Positions 43,881-53,919 of a stretch of DNA of 64,000 bases are shown here, piece by piece (within the stretch, counting starts at the first letter, position 1; each line of letters opens with the position of its first letter). The translations under genes were made by a program, and so were the position numbers. Location of the stretch: positions 1,991,501-2,055,500 of the forward strand of contig NZ_CP140153.1 of the NCBI RefSeq assembly GCF_034479635.1, given 5' to 3'. The notes below the pieces were generated by a model, which was given only the letters and a program-made list of their open reading frames with translations, did not search any database and was not told the origin of the DNA. This DNA comes from Guyparkeria halophila. GTDB lineage: Bacteria; Pseudomonadota; Gammaproteobacteria; Halothiobacillales; Halothiobacillaceae.

Positions 43881-45089
43881 TCAGGCCACCTCGCGCTCGC
43901 CCGGCGACCAGCGCACCACCCGCCGGGCGGCGAGCATCAGCGCAAACGCGAGCAGGCTGGCGAGCGTCATCGCGGCGAAGGCCATATCGGGCTCCACTCT
44001 ACCCCAGAGCAGACCGGCGAGGTACAGGCCAAGCGCCGCGCCACCGCCATAACTGGCCGCCGACAGGATCGCCTGGCCGCGGGCGTGGGCACGGCCCGGA
44101 AACTGGTGGTCGATCACCCAGATGCCCACGGCGTGGGTCATGCCGAAACTGGCCGCGTGCAGCAACTGGGCGAACAGCAACCAACCAAGCACATCGGCCT
44201 GGTAGCCGATCAGCAGCCAGCGCAGCGCCATCAGGCCGATCGCCGTCAGCAACAGGAACAGGGGCGCGAAGCGGTTGCGCAGGCCCGGCAGCAGGAAGAA
44301 CAGCACGATTTCGGCGACCACGCCCAGTGCCCACAACAGACCGATGGCCGTGGCCGAGTAGCCCAGATCGGCCAGGTGCACGGAGAAAAAGGCGTAGTAG
44401 ACGCCGTGGGAAAGGTTGATCAGGAACGAGCCGGCAAAGAAGCCCAGCATGGCCGGCTCCCTGAGCCGGTCTCGAATCGAGACCGGGCGCGCGCCGGTCT
44501 CGCGCGGCACGCCGGGCTCGGGCACCCGCCACAGCACCCCGGCCAGGGCGACCAGCGCCACGGCCATCAGCCAGGGCACGGCGACCAGGCCGATGCGGTC
44601 GATCATCGCGCCCAGGCCGACCGAGGCAACGATGAAACCGATCGAGCCCCAGGCACGCAGCGCGGGGTAGCGCTCGGGGGCCGGGCCGGTCAGGCGCAGC
44701 GCGGCGACGTCCAGCTGCGAGAGCAGTGGCTGCCAGAAGAAACCGAAGGCCACCAGCAGCACCATCCAGCCCACCAGTCCGGCATCGATGCCGGCGAGCA
44801 GGGCGAGCCCGACGGCCAGCACGGCGCTGACCAGGGCCGTGGCGATCAGCCAGACGATCACCCGGCCGCTGTGGTCGACCACCCAGCCGAGCAGCGGCGG
44901 GGCGACGAGTTTGGCGGCCATCACCATGGCGAGCATCGCGCCGACCGTGTCGGGCGCGAAGCCCTGCTCGATCAGATAGGGGCTGAAATAGGGCAGGTAG
45001 ATCCCCAGCCCGAGGAAGAAGGCGAAGTACCCGAGCCGGATCGGGTTGAGGCGCGCGACCCCGCCCTGGCCTGCCGGGGTCGTGCTCAT
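43881..45089 (-). CDS. MFS transporter, HcaT/PPP-like
   Basis: A 402-residue major-facilitator protein with twelve helices. The first segment ([25 protein letters not shown]), the inter-helix [17 protein letters not shown]-like [19 protein letters not shown] and [20 protein letters not shown] resemble the 3-phenylpropionate/HcaT-like MFS subfamily. The substrate is not known in most species. It overlaps aroC by 4 bp and precedes the YafS-like gene by 22 bp, so it is part of the aroC operon. Confidence 0.85.
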   Translation of the reverse strand: MSTTPAGQGGVARLNPIRLGYFAFFLGLGIYLPYFSPYLIEQGFAPDTVGAMLAMVMAAKLVAPPLLGWVVDHSGRVIVWLIATALVSAVLAVGLALLAGIDAGLVGWMVLLVAFGFFWQPLLSQLDVAALRLTGPAPERYPALRAWGSIGFIVASVGLGAMIDRIGLVAVPWLMAVALVALAGVLWRVPEPGVPRETGARPVSIRDRLREPAMLGFFAGSFLINLSHGVYYAFFSVHLADLGYSATAIGLLWALGVVAEIVLFFLLPGLRNRFAPLFLLLTAIGLMALRWLLIGYQADVLGWLLFAQLLHAASFGMTHAVGIWVIDHQFPGRAHARGQAILSAASYGGGAALGLYLAGLLWGRVEPDMAFAAMTLASLLAFALMLAARRVVRWSPGEREVA

Positions 45090-46207
45090 CGTCCGGGTGT
45101 CGAGCCGTCCCCGGCCGGGATGACCGGCGTGTCGGTGGTCAGATCACCGCACTGCCCGCGCTGGCGCAGGGCGTGATCCATCAGGGTCAGGGCCAGCATC
45201 GCCTCGGCGATCGGCGTGGCCCGGATACCGACGCAGGGGTCGTGACGCCCGGTGGTGACCACCTCGGTCGACTCGCCGCGCATGTCGACGCTCTGCCCCG
45301 ACAGGCGGATGCTCGAGGTCGGCTTCAAGGCCAGGTGGGCGACGATGTCCTGGCCGCTGGATATCCCGCCGAGCACGCCGCCGGCATGGTTGGAACGAAA
45401 GCCGTCCGGCGTGATCTCGTCGCGAAATGCCGTGCCGCGAGCCGCCACGCAGTCGAAGCCGTCACCGATTTCCACGCCCTTGACCGCGTTGATGCCCATC
45501 AGGCCATGCGCGATGTCGGCATCCAGGCGATCGAACACCGGCTCGCCCCAGCCCGGCGGGCAGCCTTCCGCCCGCACGGTGACCTTGGCACCGACCGAAT
45601 CGCCCGAGCGGCGCAGGTCATCCATGAAGGTCTCGAGCTCGGCCACCTGATCGGCGCAGGGCCAGAAGAACGGGTTCTCGCCCACCGCCGTCCAGTCGAA
45701 GCAGCCGTCCTGCAGGACGATGGGACCGAGCTGGGAAAGGTGCCCGCGCACGCTCACCCCGTGCTTTTCGGCCAACCATTTCTTCGCGATCGCGCCGGCG
45801 GCCACCCGCATGGCGGTCTCGCGCGCCGATGAGCGCCCGCCGCCACGGTAGTCGCGCACGCCGTACTTCTGCCGGTAGCTGTAATCGGCATGGCCCGGGC
45901 GGAACTGCTCGGCGATCTTGGAGTAGTCCTTGGAGCGCTGGTCGACGTTCTCGATCAAAAGCCCGATCGGCGTGCCGGTGGTCTCGCCCTCGAACACCCC
46001 CGAGAGGATGCGCACCTGGTCGGGTTCACGCCGCTGGGTGGTGTGCCGAGAGGTGCCCGGCCGACGGCGATCGAGATCGATCTGCAGGTCCTCCTCGGAG
46101 AGTTTCAGGCCCGGCGGGCAACCATCGACGATCGCGCCGAGTGCCGCTCCGTGGGATTCGCCAAAGGTCGTGACCCGAAACAGGGTGCCGAAGGTGTTGC
46201 CTGCCAT
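45086..46207 (-). CDS. aroC: Chorismate synthase
   Basis: A 373-residue enzyme converting 5-enolpyruvylshikimate-3-phosphate to chorismate with reduced FMN. The signatures [64 protein letters not shown] and GGISSGQDI are complete. The frame is open far upstream to 47905, but that lies antisense to the ligase gene; the ATG at 46207 begins exactly at the conserved MAGNTFG. No good ribosome site is seen. First gene of aroC-MFS-methyltransferase-rnhA. Confidence 0.98.
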   Translation of the reverse strand: MAGNTFGTLFRVTTFGESHGAALGAIVDGCPPGLKLSEEDLQIDLDRRRPGTSRHTTQRREPDQVRILSGVFEGETTGTPIGLLIENVDQRSKDYSKIAEQFRPGHADYSYRQKYGVRDYRGGGRSSARETAMRVAAGAIAKKWLAEKHGVSVRGHLSQLGPIVLQDGCFDWTAVGENPFFWPCADQVAELETFMDDLRRSGDSVGAKVTVRAEGCPPGWGEPVFDRLDADIAHGLMGINAVKGVEIGDGFDCVAARGTAFRDEITPDGFRSNHAGGVLGGISSGQDIVAHLALKPTSSIRLSGQSVDMRGESTEVVTTGRHDPCVGIRATPIAEAMLALTLMDHALRQRGQCGDLTTDTPVIPAGDGSTPGR

Positions 46208-46300
46208 ACGTGTTGATCCCAAAAACTGGCCGTTCCAAAAATTGCCGCTGCCGTGATCACGACGAGCGATTGCGCCTCGCCGGGGCGAGCCGCGGGGGCA

Positions 46301-46309
46301 TGCTAAAAT
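46301..46309 (+). promoter_or_regulatory. Extended -10 promoter of the ligase/decarboxylase operon
   Basis: TGCTAAAAT is a good extended -10 element in the 222-bp gap divergent from aroC. The leader would run about 115 nt to the ATG at 46430 and includes the hairpin at 46321-46346. Confidence 0.55.
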
Positions 46310-46320
46310 GCGTGACCCGC

Positions 46321-46346
46321 CGCCGACGGCAAATGCCGTTTCGGCG
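46321..46346 (+). promoter_or_regulatory. Leader hairpin of the ligase gene
   Basis: CGCCGACGGC (46321-46330) pairs with GCCG-TT-TCGGCG (46335-46346): ten base pairs with a two-base bulge and an AAAT loop, just after the predicted transcript start. There is no T-tract, so it may stabilise the transcript or bind a regulator. Confidence 0.35.
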
Positions 46347-46429
46347 ACGTCGAGCCGGCGGACACGCCTGAGCCGAAAGACTGCAGAGTATACCTGTCCG
46401 ATCCGGACACTTCCCAAGACCAGCCGTCC

Positions 46430-47974
46430 ATGCCCATCGAGCTCATCTCCATCATCGACCGGCAGGCCCGAGCCCGCCCGGACGCCCGCGCACTGGGCGA
46501 CCGGCAGCAATGGCTGGACTACGCCCAGCTGGCCGGCCGACTCCAGGCCGCACGAGGCGCGCTGCGAGGTCTCGGTCTGGTCGCGGGCGACCGCGTGGTG
46601 GTCTGGGCGGGCAAGTCGGTCGACACGGTCGTCTGGCTGCTCGCCATGCTCGCCGAGGACATCGTGCCGGCCCCGGCCCACCCGGGTCTCAAGCCCGAGC
46701 AGGTCGACCACCAGCTCGCCCGCTGCGGGGCCCGTGGCCTGCTCGCCGACCGTGCGCGAGTCAAACAATACGCACAAACTGCCGTCGAGGACGACTGGGG
46801 TTGGTGGCCTGCCGATGCGATTGCCCAGGGGCGGGCCCCGCAGGCGCTGGCCGCCCCCGAGGCGACCTCGCCGCCCACCACGCCGATCGACGAGGGGCAG
46901 GCAGACGCCGACCGTCTGGCCATGCTGTTCTTCACCTCCGGCAGCACCGGCCTGCCCAAGGGCGTGATGATCAGCGAGGGCAACCTCGATACCGGTACCC
47001 GCCTGGTGGCCGACTACCTCGGCCTGCGGGAAAGCGATGTGGTTGCCGCCGTGCTGCCGCTGGCGTTCGACTATGGCTTCTCGCAGATCACGACGGGACT
47101 GGCGTGCGGCGCGGCGGTCTATCTCGACGACTACCTGCTGCCCGCGGACCTCAAGCGCCCGCTGCTGCGCCAGCAAGCGACGGTGTTCGCCGGCACGCCG
47201 GGGCTCTTGGTCCCGCTCTCCCGGCAACCCTGGCTCGGCGATGCCCCGGCCCTGCGCGTGCTGACCAATTCCGGCGGCGCCCTGCCGGTCGCAGCCGTTC
47301 ACCGGTTGCGCGAGGCGTGTCCGACGGCGGAACTGTTCCTGATGTACGGTCTGACCGAGGCCTTCCGCGCCAGCTTCCTGCCGCCCGGTGAGGTCGACGT
47401 CCACCCGGATGCCATCGGTTACCCATTGGCGGAGACCACCATCGGACTGGTCGATGCAGACGGCCGCCTGCTCGGGCCGGGCGAAACCGGTGAGCTGGTG
47501 CAGGGCGGCCCGCTGGTCGCACAGGGCTACATCAACGATCCCAAGGCCACCACGCAACGCTTCCGTCCCCCGCCGTCCGGCTGGCCGGACGAGACGGCCG
47601 AACGCGTGGTCTTCAGCGGCGACCGCGTGCGCATGGACGAGGCGGGTCGCCTGTATTTCGAGGGTCGGCTCGACGCGCAGATCAAGGTGGCCGGCTTTCG
47701 CATCAGTCCCGAGGAGATCGAGGCGGTGGCGACCACCGCGCCGGGCGTCGAGGAGGCGGTCGCCGTGGGCGAGCCCGATCCGGAGAGCGGCAACCAGCGA
47801 TTGATCCTGCACGTGGCGCCAGGGCAAGCGGATCTCGAGGCGCTGCGCCATCATCTGCGCGCCCACCTGGCCCCCTATCAGCAGCCGGCGGCGATCACGG
47901 CCCACGCCGCCCTGCCCCGCTCGGCCAACGGCAAGTTCGACCGCCGGGCCCTGACCGCGACGGAGACAACCTGA
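46430..47974 (+). CDS. Acyl-CoA ligase (AMP-forming), exosortase-A-system type
   Basis: A 514-residue adenylate-forming enzyme. The ATP loop is [10 protein letters not shown] (residues 169-178); [38 protein letters not shown] and the C-terminal catalytic lysine in [12 protein letters not shown] complete the core. The short form, the [15 protein letters not shown] segment and above all the PLP decarboxylase that follows match the ligase/decarboxylase pair found in exosortase-A (PEP-CTERM) and exopolysaccharide loci. The acid it activates is unknown. No acyl-carrier-protein gene and no exosortase are nearby. The start has no clear ribosome site. Confidence 0.8.
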   Translation: MPIELISIIDRQARARPDARALGDRQQWLDYAQLAGRLQAARGALRGLGLVAGDRVVVWAGKSVDTVVWLLAMLAEDIVPAPAHPGLKPEQVDHQLARCGARGLLADRARVKQYAQTAVEDDWGWWPADAIAQGRAPQALAAPEATSPPTTPIDEGQADADRLAMLFFTSGSTGLPKGVMISEGNLDTGTRLVADYLGLRESDVVAAVLPLAFDYGFSQITTGLACGAAVYLDDYLLPADLKRPLLRQQATVFAGTPGLLVPLSRQPWLGDAPALRVLTNSGGALPVAAVHRLREACPTAELFLMYGLTEAFRASFLPPGEVDVHPDAIGYPLAETTIGLVDADGRLLGPGETGELVQGGPLVAQGYINDPKATTQRFRPPPSGWPDETAERVVFSGDRVRMDEAGRLYFEGRLDAQIKVAGFRISPEEIEAVATTAPGVEEAVAVGEPDPESGNQRLILHVAPGQADLEALRHHLRAHLAPYQQPAAITAHAALPRSANGKFDRRALTATETT

Positions 47975-47976
47975 TC

Positions 47977-49263
47977 ATGGCCCAGCACGACACACCCGAT
48001 TCGGCCACCGGCGAGGCCATTCTCGAGCGCACCCTCGGACCGCTGGCCGATTGCTGGGGCCGGGAAAACGGTTACCTGTCGATCGACGGCCAGCCGCTCT
48101 CGGCCCGACTGCCGCAGACCCCCGCCTACCTCTACAGCCGCCGCTGTCTCGACATGGCGGTCGCCACACTGCGCGCGGCACTGCCCGAATCCATCGGCAT
48201 CCACTACGCCATCAAGGCCAACCCGTTCCCGCCGGTGGTGCGCCACCTGGCCGGCCTGGTCGATGGCTTCGACTGCGCCTCGCTCGACGAGATGCGGCTG
48301 GCCGACGAGGCGGCCGCCCCCGAACAGAAACGCTCGATCGCCGGACCGGCCAAATCACGTGCCGAGCACCGCTACGCGATCGAGGCCGGCATCACCATCA
48401 ACGCCGAGTCGGTCAGCGAGCTCGAACGGATCATGGTCGTGGCCCGTACCTCGGGCCGACGTGCCCGGGTCGCCCTGCGGGTCAACCCGCCCTTCGCACT
48501 CAAGGGCTCGGGCATGCACATGGGTGGCGGCGCCCGCCCGTTCGGCATCGACTGCGAGGTAATCCCCTCCTTGCTCGACCAGCGCGAGACGCTGGCCGAG
48601 GGCGGCATCGACCTGGTGGGGCTGCACCTGTTCGCCGGATCGCAGAGCCTGGATGCCGAGGCCATCGCCGCCGCCCTGGATGGCTGGACCGAGCTGCTGC
48701 GCGAGTGGCAGCAGACCACCGGATTCACCCCGGCGGAACTGATCATCGGACCGGGCCTGGGCGTGGCCTATCATCCAGGCGATCAACCCCTGGATCTCGC
48801 TGCGTTGGCGCCGGCCTTCGCCCGCCTCGACGAGCAGCTGGCCGCGCTGGGTCAGCATGGCGGCATACGCATCGAGACGCGACTGGAAATGGGGCGCTTC
48901 CTGGTCGCCGGCGCCGGCATCTACCTGACTCGGGTGGTCGATCGCAAGATCTCGCGCGGCACCACGTATCTCCTCTGCGATGGCGGCATGCATCACCACC
49001 TGGCACTGTCCGGCAACCTCGGTGCCGTGTTGCGACGCAATTGGCCCGTGGTCGCCGTCGATCGTCTCGACGACGAGGCCGATGACACCGTCGACATCGC
49101 CGGACCGTTGTGCACGCCGCTGGACGTGCTGGGCAAGCACCAGCCCCTGCCGTCACTTGCGCCCGGGGACTGGCTGGGCGTGCTGCAGTCGGGTGCCTAC
49201 GGGGCTTCCGCCTCGCCAACCGGCTTTCTTTCCCGCGAGCCGGCGATCGAATACTTGATCTGA
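47977..49263 (+). CDS. PLP-dependent decarboxylase, exosortase-A-system-associated type
   Basis: A 428-residue fold-III (alanine-racemase/ornithine-decarboxylase-like) enzyme. Lys80 in YAIKANP binds PLP. DGFDCASLDEM, AGPAKSRAE, LKGSGMHMGGGARPFGID, ETRLEMGRFLVAGAGIYL and CDGGMHHHLALSGNLG follow, and Cys379 in GPLCTPLDV is the second active-site residue. These details match the decarboxylases of exosortase loci rather than diaminopimelate decarboxylase. It starts two bases after the ligase stop. Together they probably make and load a small amine or acyl precursor for a surface polysaccharide, which is inference. Confidence 0.85.
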   Translation: MAQHDTPDSATGEAILERTLGPLADCWGRENGYLSIDGQPLSARLPQTPAYLYSRRCLDMAVATLRAALPESIGIHYAIKANPFPPVVRHLAGLVDGFDCASLDEMRLADEAAAPEQKRSIAGPAKSRAEHRYAIEAGITINAESVSELERIMVVARTSGRRARVALRVNPPFALKGSGMHMGGGARPFGIDCEVIPSLLDQRETLAEGGIDLVGLHLFAGSQSLDAEAIAAALDGWTELLREWQQTTGFTPAELIIGPGLGVAYHPGDQPLDLAALAPAFARLDEQLAALGQHGGIRIETRLEMGRFLVAGAGIYLTRVVDRKISRGTTYLLCDGGMHHHLALSGNLGAVLRRNWPVVAVDRLDDEADDTVDIAGPLCTPLDVLGKHQPLPSLAPGDWLGVLQSGAYGASASPTGFLSREPAIEYLI

Positions 49264-49317
49264 CCGATCCGCTGGCCAACACTCGCCCCAGCCTCCTCTC
49301 TGCCAAACGCTACCCAC

Positions 49318-50526
49318 ATGCCGAACACCCCCTCCCCCATCGCGGCCGACACGTCGATAGCACGGCCCGATCCCGGCCTGCACTTTCGCCGTTTCCTGCT
49401 GATCAATGCCGTGCTGCTGCTGATCTCGCTGGTGGCGAACCTGGTCATCGAGCGCCCGCTATTTTCCCTGGTGCATGCCCTGATGCTGGCCGCGGTGGCG
49501 ATGACCTGGGGCGTGGCCTTGCGCTGGGGCTGGCGAGTGGCCAAGCGCTGGTATCTGGCGGCATTGATGCCCTACCTGATCAGCTTTGCCTTCATCGGGG
49601 AGATCGAAAGCTTCGACATCCTCTGGATGCTGCTCTTCCCACCCATCGCGGCCTTCCTGGTGGAACGCCCACGCAGCCTGATCTTGTGGGATGCGACCTT
49701 CCTCGCGCTGGTGGCAGGCGTCTACACCCTGCACTGGGCGCGGCTCTACCCGCTGATGTACACGGATATCGCGCTGGGTGCGCAACTGACCGCGCTGTTT
49801 TTCCTGGCGGTGATCAGTTGGTTCATGCAGGGCTACAAGGCGCAGCTGGCCGACGTCCAGCGCGCCTTTCGCCAGCAGCTCGAACACCAGGTCGATGACG
49901 GGCTGGCGCAGATCCGTGGCCTGAACCGGGAACTCGAATCGACCCAGACCGACCTGGTGCGCCTGCTGGGCGAGCTCTGCGAGGCCCGCTCGGAGGAGAC
50001 CGGCAATCATGTCGCCCGGGTGGCCGCCTATGCCCGGCACCTGGCGACACTGGCCGGTCTGCCGGCTCATCACGTCACCTCGATCCACCAGGCCGCCCCG
50101 CTGCACGACGTGGGCAAGATCGCGATCCCCGACCGCATCCTCAACAAGCCCGGCCGCCTAACCGACGAGGAGTTCCGCGAGATGCAGGCGCACACGCACC
50201 TCGGTCACGGCATTCTCAAGGCCTCGGGCCGCCCGTTGCTGCAGGCCGCGGCCACCATCGCCCACGAGCATCACGAGCACTGGAACGGTAACGGCTACCC
50301 GCGAGGACTGTCGGGCACCGGCATCTCGATCGAGGGGCGCCTGGTGGCGATTGCCGACGTGTTCGATGCCCTGTCATTCAAGCGAGCCTACAAGCCGGCC
50401 TGGGCAGACGAGCGCATCCGCAACCTGTTCACTACCGAGCGCGGCCGGCAGTTCGATCCCGACCTGACCGACCTGTTCCTGGATCATTACGCGGATTTCG
50501 TTGCCTTGCGAGACCGCACCGGCTGA
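49318..50526 (+). CDS. Membrane-anchored HD-GYP domain protein (probable c-di-GMP phosphodiesterase)
   Basis: A 402-residue protein. The first about 170 residues form five or six membrane helices, followed by a short coiled coil (residues about 176-215) and an HD-GYP domain. The metal dyad is His263-Asp264 in LHDVGKIAIPDRIL, and the GYP motif is at residues 326-328 (HWNGNGYPRGLSG). HD-GYP enzymes hydrolyse cyclic di-GMP and so lower biofilm or polysaccharide output. It follows the ligase/decarboxylase pair by 54 bp on the same strand, so it may be co-expressed with them. No receiver domain is present. The start has no obvious ribosome site. Confidence 0.88.
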   Translation: MPNTPSPIAADTSIARPDPGLHFRRFLLINAVLLLISLVANLVIERPLFSLVHALMLAAVAMTWGVALRWGWRVAKRWYLAALMPYLISFAFIGEIESFDILWMLLFPPIAAFLVERPRSLILWDATFLALVAGVYTLHWARLYPLMYTDIALGAQLTALFFLAVISWFMQGYKAQLADVQRAFRQQLEHQVDDGLAQIRGLNRELESTQTDLVRLLGELCEARSEETGNHVARVAAYARHLATLAGLPAHHVTSIHQAAPLHDVGKIAIPDRILNKPGRLTDEEFREMQAHTHLGHGILKASGRPLLQAAATIAHEHHEHWNGNGYPRGLSGTGISIEGRLVAIADVFDALSFKRAYKPAWADERIRNLFTTERGRQFDPDLTDLFLDHYADFVALRDRTG

Positions 50527-50550
50527 GGTGTCCGCCGTCCACGAGCCCGG

Positions 50551-51171
50551 TCAGGGCAGCAGACGACGCACCGGGGCAAACGAACGGCGGTGGATTGGAC
50601 TGGGACCGAGTTCGACCAGGGCGGCAAGGTGCGCCGGAGTGGGATAGCCCTTGTGGCGGGCCAGGCCGTAACCGGGGTGCTCGGCATCCAGCGCGACAAT
50701 CTGGCGATCCCGGGTCACCTTGGCGAGGATCGAGGCGGCGGCGATCGACGGATCCAAGGCATCCCCACCCACCAGCGCCCGGCCCAGCACCGGCAGCTCG
50801 GGGCAGCGGTTGCCATCGATGTGCGCCCGGTCGAGGGCATGGCCGTCATCAAGCAGGGCGAGCACCGCGCGGCGCATGGCCAGCATCGAGGCGTGCAGGA
50901 TATTAAGCTCGTCGATCTCGGCCACGCTCGCCTCGGCGATCGCCCAGCCGGCGGCCCGCTCGCGGATCTCGTCGAACAGGGCCTCGCGGCGACGTTCGGT
51001 CAGCTTCTTGGAATCATCCAGCAGGCGGATCGGACGGGCAGGGTCGAGGATCACCGCGGCGGCGACCACCGGGCCGGCCAGCGGCCCACGGCCGGCCTCG
51101 TCCACGCCGCAGTAGCAGCCCGCATGGTCCAGATCGTCAAACAAGTCGGCTTGCGGCATACTCGCGCCCAT
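50551..51171 (-). CDS. rnhB: Ribonuclease HII
   Basis: A 206-residue RNase [23 protein letters not shown] (catalytic Asp-Glu), [16 protein letters not shown] and [12 protein letters not shown] with [15 protein letters not shown] are the family motifs. It removes single ribonucleotides from DNA. In many proteobacteria it follows lpxB in one operon; here it is divergent from lpxB with about 30 bp between starts, and convergent with the HD-GYP gene. The second in-frame ATG (51159) is a possible start. Confidence 0.95.
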   Translation of the reverse strand: MGASMPQADLFDDLDHAGCYCGVDEAGRGPLAGPVVAAAVILDPARPIRLLDDSKKLTERRREALFDEIRERAAGWAIAEASVAEIDELNILHASMLAMRRAVLALLDDGHALDRAHIDGNRCPELPVLGRALVGGDALDPSIAAASILAKVTRDRQIVALDAEHPGYGLARHKGYPTPAHLAALVELGPSPIHRRSFAPVRRLLP

Positions 51172-51203
51172 TCGTTGTTACCACCTCTGTTTCGGAGGGC
51201 TGC

Positions 51204-52442
51204 TTGGATTCCCAGACCGATATCCTGCCCCATGCTCAGGCTCAGGCTCAGGCCCATACTCAGGCCCAGGCCCAGGGCAAGGCCCCGTCGCACCCGCGCC
51301 TCCTGATCGCCGCCGGCGAGGCCTCCGGCGACATGTACGCCGCCGAACTGATGCCGCGCCTGGTCGAGCGCCTGCCCGGCCTGACGGCCTTCGGTCTGGG
51401 CGGGGCTCAGTCGCGGGCCGCCGGCATCGAGACGATCGTCGACATGGACCAGGTCTCGGTGATGGGCCTGGTCGAGGTGCTGCGCCACTACGGCCAGCTG
51501 CGCGCGGCCATGCACATCCTCATCGAGGCGCTCGATCGCGAGCGGCCCGATCTGGTCATCGTGATCGACTTCCAGGAGTTCAACCAGCGTCTGGCCAAGG
51601 CCGCCAAGGCGCGCGGCATCCCGGTGCTGTTCTTCGTCGCGCCGCAGGTCTGGGCCTGGCGAGCGGGCCGCGCGAAACACTTCGATCGCTATGCCGATCA
51701 CCTGGCGGTGCTGTTCGACTTCGAGGTGGCGCTGTTCGCCCAACACGGCCTGCCCACCACCCACGTCGGCCACCCCTTGATCGAGCTGATCGACCGCGAG
51801 GCACCCGACCGGGCCGACGCCCGCCATGCCCTGTCGCTGCCCGACGACATCCCGGTCGTGGGTCTGCTGCCGGGCAGCCGCCGCGGCGAGATCGAGCGCC
51901 TGCTGCCGCCGTTCATCGCCACGGCCGAGCGCCTGATCGGGGCCGATCCCGACCGCCGCTTCATCATGCCGCGGGCCGACTCCATCGATGCCGACTGGCT
52001 CAATGCGCAAATGGCGGCCTGCACCCCCTCGACAGCACTGCGCGATCGACTGATCGTCACCACCGGCGGTGCCCGCCGCGTCATGGCCGCCAGCGACGCG
52101 CTGCTGATCACCAGCGGCACCGCCACGCTCGAGGCGGCCCTGATCGGCACGCCGATGGTAATCGCCTATCGCAGCAATCGCCTGACCTATGCCCTGGCAC
52201 GACACCTGGTGCGCATCGAGCATATCGGCCTGCCCAACATCATCCTCGGTCGCGAGGCCGTCCCGGAGCGACTGCAGGAGGCCGTCACGCCCGAGCGGCT
52301 GGCCGAGGACGTCGAGCGATTGCTCTCGCCGGACGGCGCGGCCGCTCAGCGCGCGGCATTGCGGGAAATCAGGGCGCGACTGGGCCAGCAAGGCGCGTTC
52401 GAGCGGCTGGCTGACCTGGCCAGCGGCATGATCGAGGCCTGA
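51204..52442 (+). CDS. lpxB: Lipid A disaccharide synthase
   Basis: This 412-residue glycosyltransferase family 19 enzyme joins UDP-diacylglucosamine and lipid X in lipid A synthesis. LIAAGEASGDMYAAELM, FGLGGAQSRAAGIE, VMGLVEVL, VIDFQEFNQRLAK, FFVAPQVWAWRAGRAK, LLPGSRRGEI and TSGTATLEAAL are present. The start is TTG at 51204 with GGAGG six bases before it. The first about 28 residues are an unusual Ala-Gln repeat that other LpxB proteins lack. It is transcribed away from rnhB and converges with fumC (1-bp gap). Confidence 0.96.
   Translation: MDSQTDILPHAQAQAQAHTQAQAQGKAPSHPRLLIAAGEASGDMYAAELMPRLVERLPGLTAFGLGGAQSRAAGIETIVDMDQVSVMGLVEVLRHYGQLRAAMHILIEALDRERPDLVIVIDFQEFNQRLAKAAKARGIPVLFFVAPQVWAWRAGRAKHFDRYADHLAVLFDFEVALFAQHGLPTTHVGHPLIELIDREAPDRADARHALSLPDDIPVVGLLPGSRRGEIERLLPPFIATAERLIGADPDRRFIMPRADSIDADWLNAQMAACTPSTALRDRLIVTTGGARRVMAASDALLITSGTATLEAALIGTPMVIAYRSNRLTYALARHLVRIEHIGLPNIILGREAVPERLQEAVTPERLAEDVERLLSPDGAAAQRAALREIRARLGQQGAFERLADLASGMIEA
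51234..51281. repeat. 6-bp tandem repeats at the 5' end of lpxB
   Basis: Eight related hexamers (GCTCAG, GCCCAG and variants) follow one another, encoding the Ala-Gln-rich N-terminus of LpxB. Slippage would add or remove Ala-Gln pairs without a frameshift. Confidence 0.9.
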
Positions 52443-52443
52443 C

Positions 52444-53841
52444 TCAGGCCTCGCCCGTCAGCCGTTTCGGGTCCAGCAGCTCGGCGAGTGTCGCCTCGTC
52501 GAGATCGGTCATCTCGCGCGCCACGTCGATCACCGCCCGACCCTCGGCGTAGGCCCGTTTGGCGATCGCCGCCCCGGCCTCGTAGCCGATCACCGGGTTC
52601 AACGCCGTCACCAGGATCGGGTTGGCCGCGAGATCGCGTTCGATCCGTTCGCGGTTGACGGTAAACCCGGCAATGGCCTTGTCGGCCAGCAGGCGCGAGG
52701 CATTGCTGCCCAAGGTGATCATCTCGTCGAGGTTGGCGGCGACCACCGGGAACATGACGTTAAGTTCGAAATTGCCCGACTGGGCCGCCATGGCAACGGC
52801 ATGATCCAGCCCCTGGATCTGTACCGCCACCATGGCGACCGATTCGGGCACCACCGGGTTGACCTTGCCCGGCATGATCGAGCTGCCCGGCTGCAATGCC
52901 GGCAGGCTTATTTCGCCCAGCCCGGCCAGCGGACCGCTGTTCATCCAGCGCAGGTCGTTGGCGAGCTTGTGCAGGAATACCGCCACCCCACGCAGGGCCG
53001 AGCTCAACGCCAGCGAGTCGTCCTGCACGCTCATGCCGGCGGCCGGATGGGCCAGGCGGCCGAAGGGCCGATCGCGCTCGAGATCACGGTTGAGTGCATC
53101 GATGGCGGCGTCGGCAAAGCCGGCCGGCGCGTTCAGGCCGGTGCCGACGGCGGTGCCGCCCAATGGCAAGGCAAGATTGCGGTCACGCGCCTGCTCGAGT
53201 GCGACGCGCCAACCACGCAACTGCTCGACGAACCCGTCCAGCACCTGGTCGAAGCGGATCGGGGTCGCATCCATCAGGTGCGTCCGGCCGGTCTTGACCA
53301 CGTCGCGCAATTCGCTTGCCCGGCCCAGCAGGATCGTCTCCAGGTGGGCCAGCGCGGGCAGCAGGTCGTGCTCGACCCGTAGCACCGACATCACGCGGAT
53401 CGCGCTGGGCACCACGTCGTTGGAGCTCTGGCTCATGTTGACGTGGTCGTTGGGGTGCACCCCGGCACCATCGCCGGCGAGATGGGCGATCACCTCGTTG
53501 ACGTTCATGTTGCTCGAGGTGCCCGAGCCGGTCTGGTAGACGTCGATGGGGAAGGCATCACGGAACTGCCCGTCGGCCAGCCCGGCCACCAGCCGATCCA
53601 CCACGGCCACGATCGCCTCCCCACGGGCCGCCTCCATGGTGCCGAGGGCCTGGTTGCCACGCGCGCAGGCCGCCTTCAACCGACAGAGGGCATCGATGAA
53701 GGCCACCGGCATGGGCCGGCCGCTGATCGGGAAGTTGTCGACCGCCCGTTGGGTTTGCGGGCCGTAGAGGGCATCAGCCGGCAAGCGCACCTCGCCCAGG
53801 CTGTCATGCTCGATGCGTTCGGCGGAGTTGGTGGCAGTCAT
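52444..53841 (-). CDS. fumC: Class II fumarate hydratase
   Basis: A 465-residue fumarase C of the TCA cycle, catalysing fumarate to malate without an iron-sulfur cluster. Key segments are YQTGSGTSSNMNVNEVIA, NDHVNMSQSSNDVVPSA, KTGRTHLMDATPI (catalytic His) and the superfamily signature GSSIMPGKVNPV. The ATG at 53841 begins a standard N-terminus; the frame upstream to 53901 is not supported. It is not normally in the lpx cluster, but here it lies directly downstream of lpxA and convergent with lpxB. Confidence 0.95.
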   Translation of the reverse strand: MTATNSAERIEHDSLGEVRLPADALYGPQTQRAVDNFPISGRPMPVAFIDALCRLKAACARGNQALGTMEAARGEAIVAVVDRLVAGLADGQFRDAFPIDVYQTGSGTSSNMNVNEVIAHLAGDGAGVHPNDHVNMSQSSNDVVPSAIRVMSVLRVEHDLLPALAHLETILLGRASELRDVVKTGRTHLMDATPIRFDQVLDGFVEQLRGWRVALEQARDRNLALPLGGTAVGTGLNAPAGFADAAIDALNRDLERDRPFGRLAHPAAGMSVQDDSLALSSALRGVAVFLHKLANDLRWMNSGPLAGLGEISLPALQPGSSIMPGKVNPVVPESVAMVAVQIQGLDHAVAMAAQSGNFELNVMFPVVAANLDEMITLGSNASRLLADKAIAGFTVNRERIERDLAANPILVTALNPVIGYEAGAAIAKRAYAEGRAVIDVAREMTDLDEATLAELLDPKRLTGEA

Positions 53842-53919
53842 GGCGTCGATGGGGAGGGATCGGGTTGGGACAAGATAGCGCGGGCCGCCTGATGCGCCCA
53901 CGCCGCCAGATTCAGGGGA

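Noticed and set aside
46208-47905. Upstream extension of the aroC frame to 47905
   Set aside because: Antisense to the acyl-CoA ligase; chorismate synthase begins exactly at 46207.
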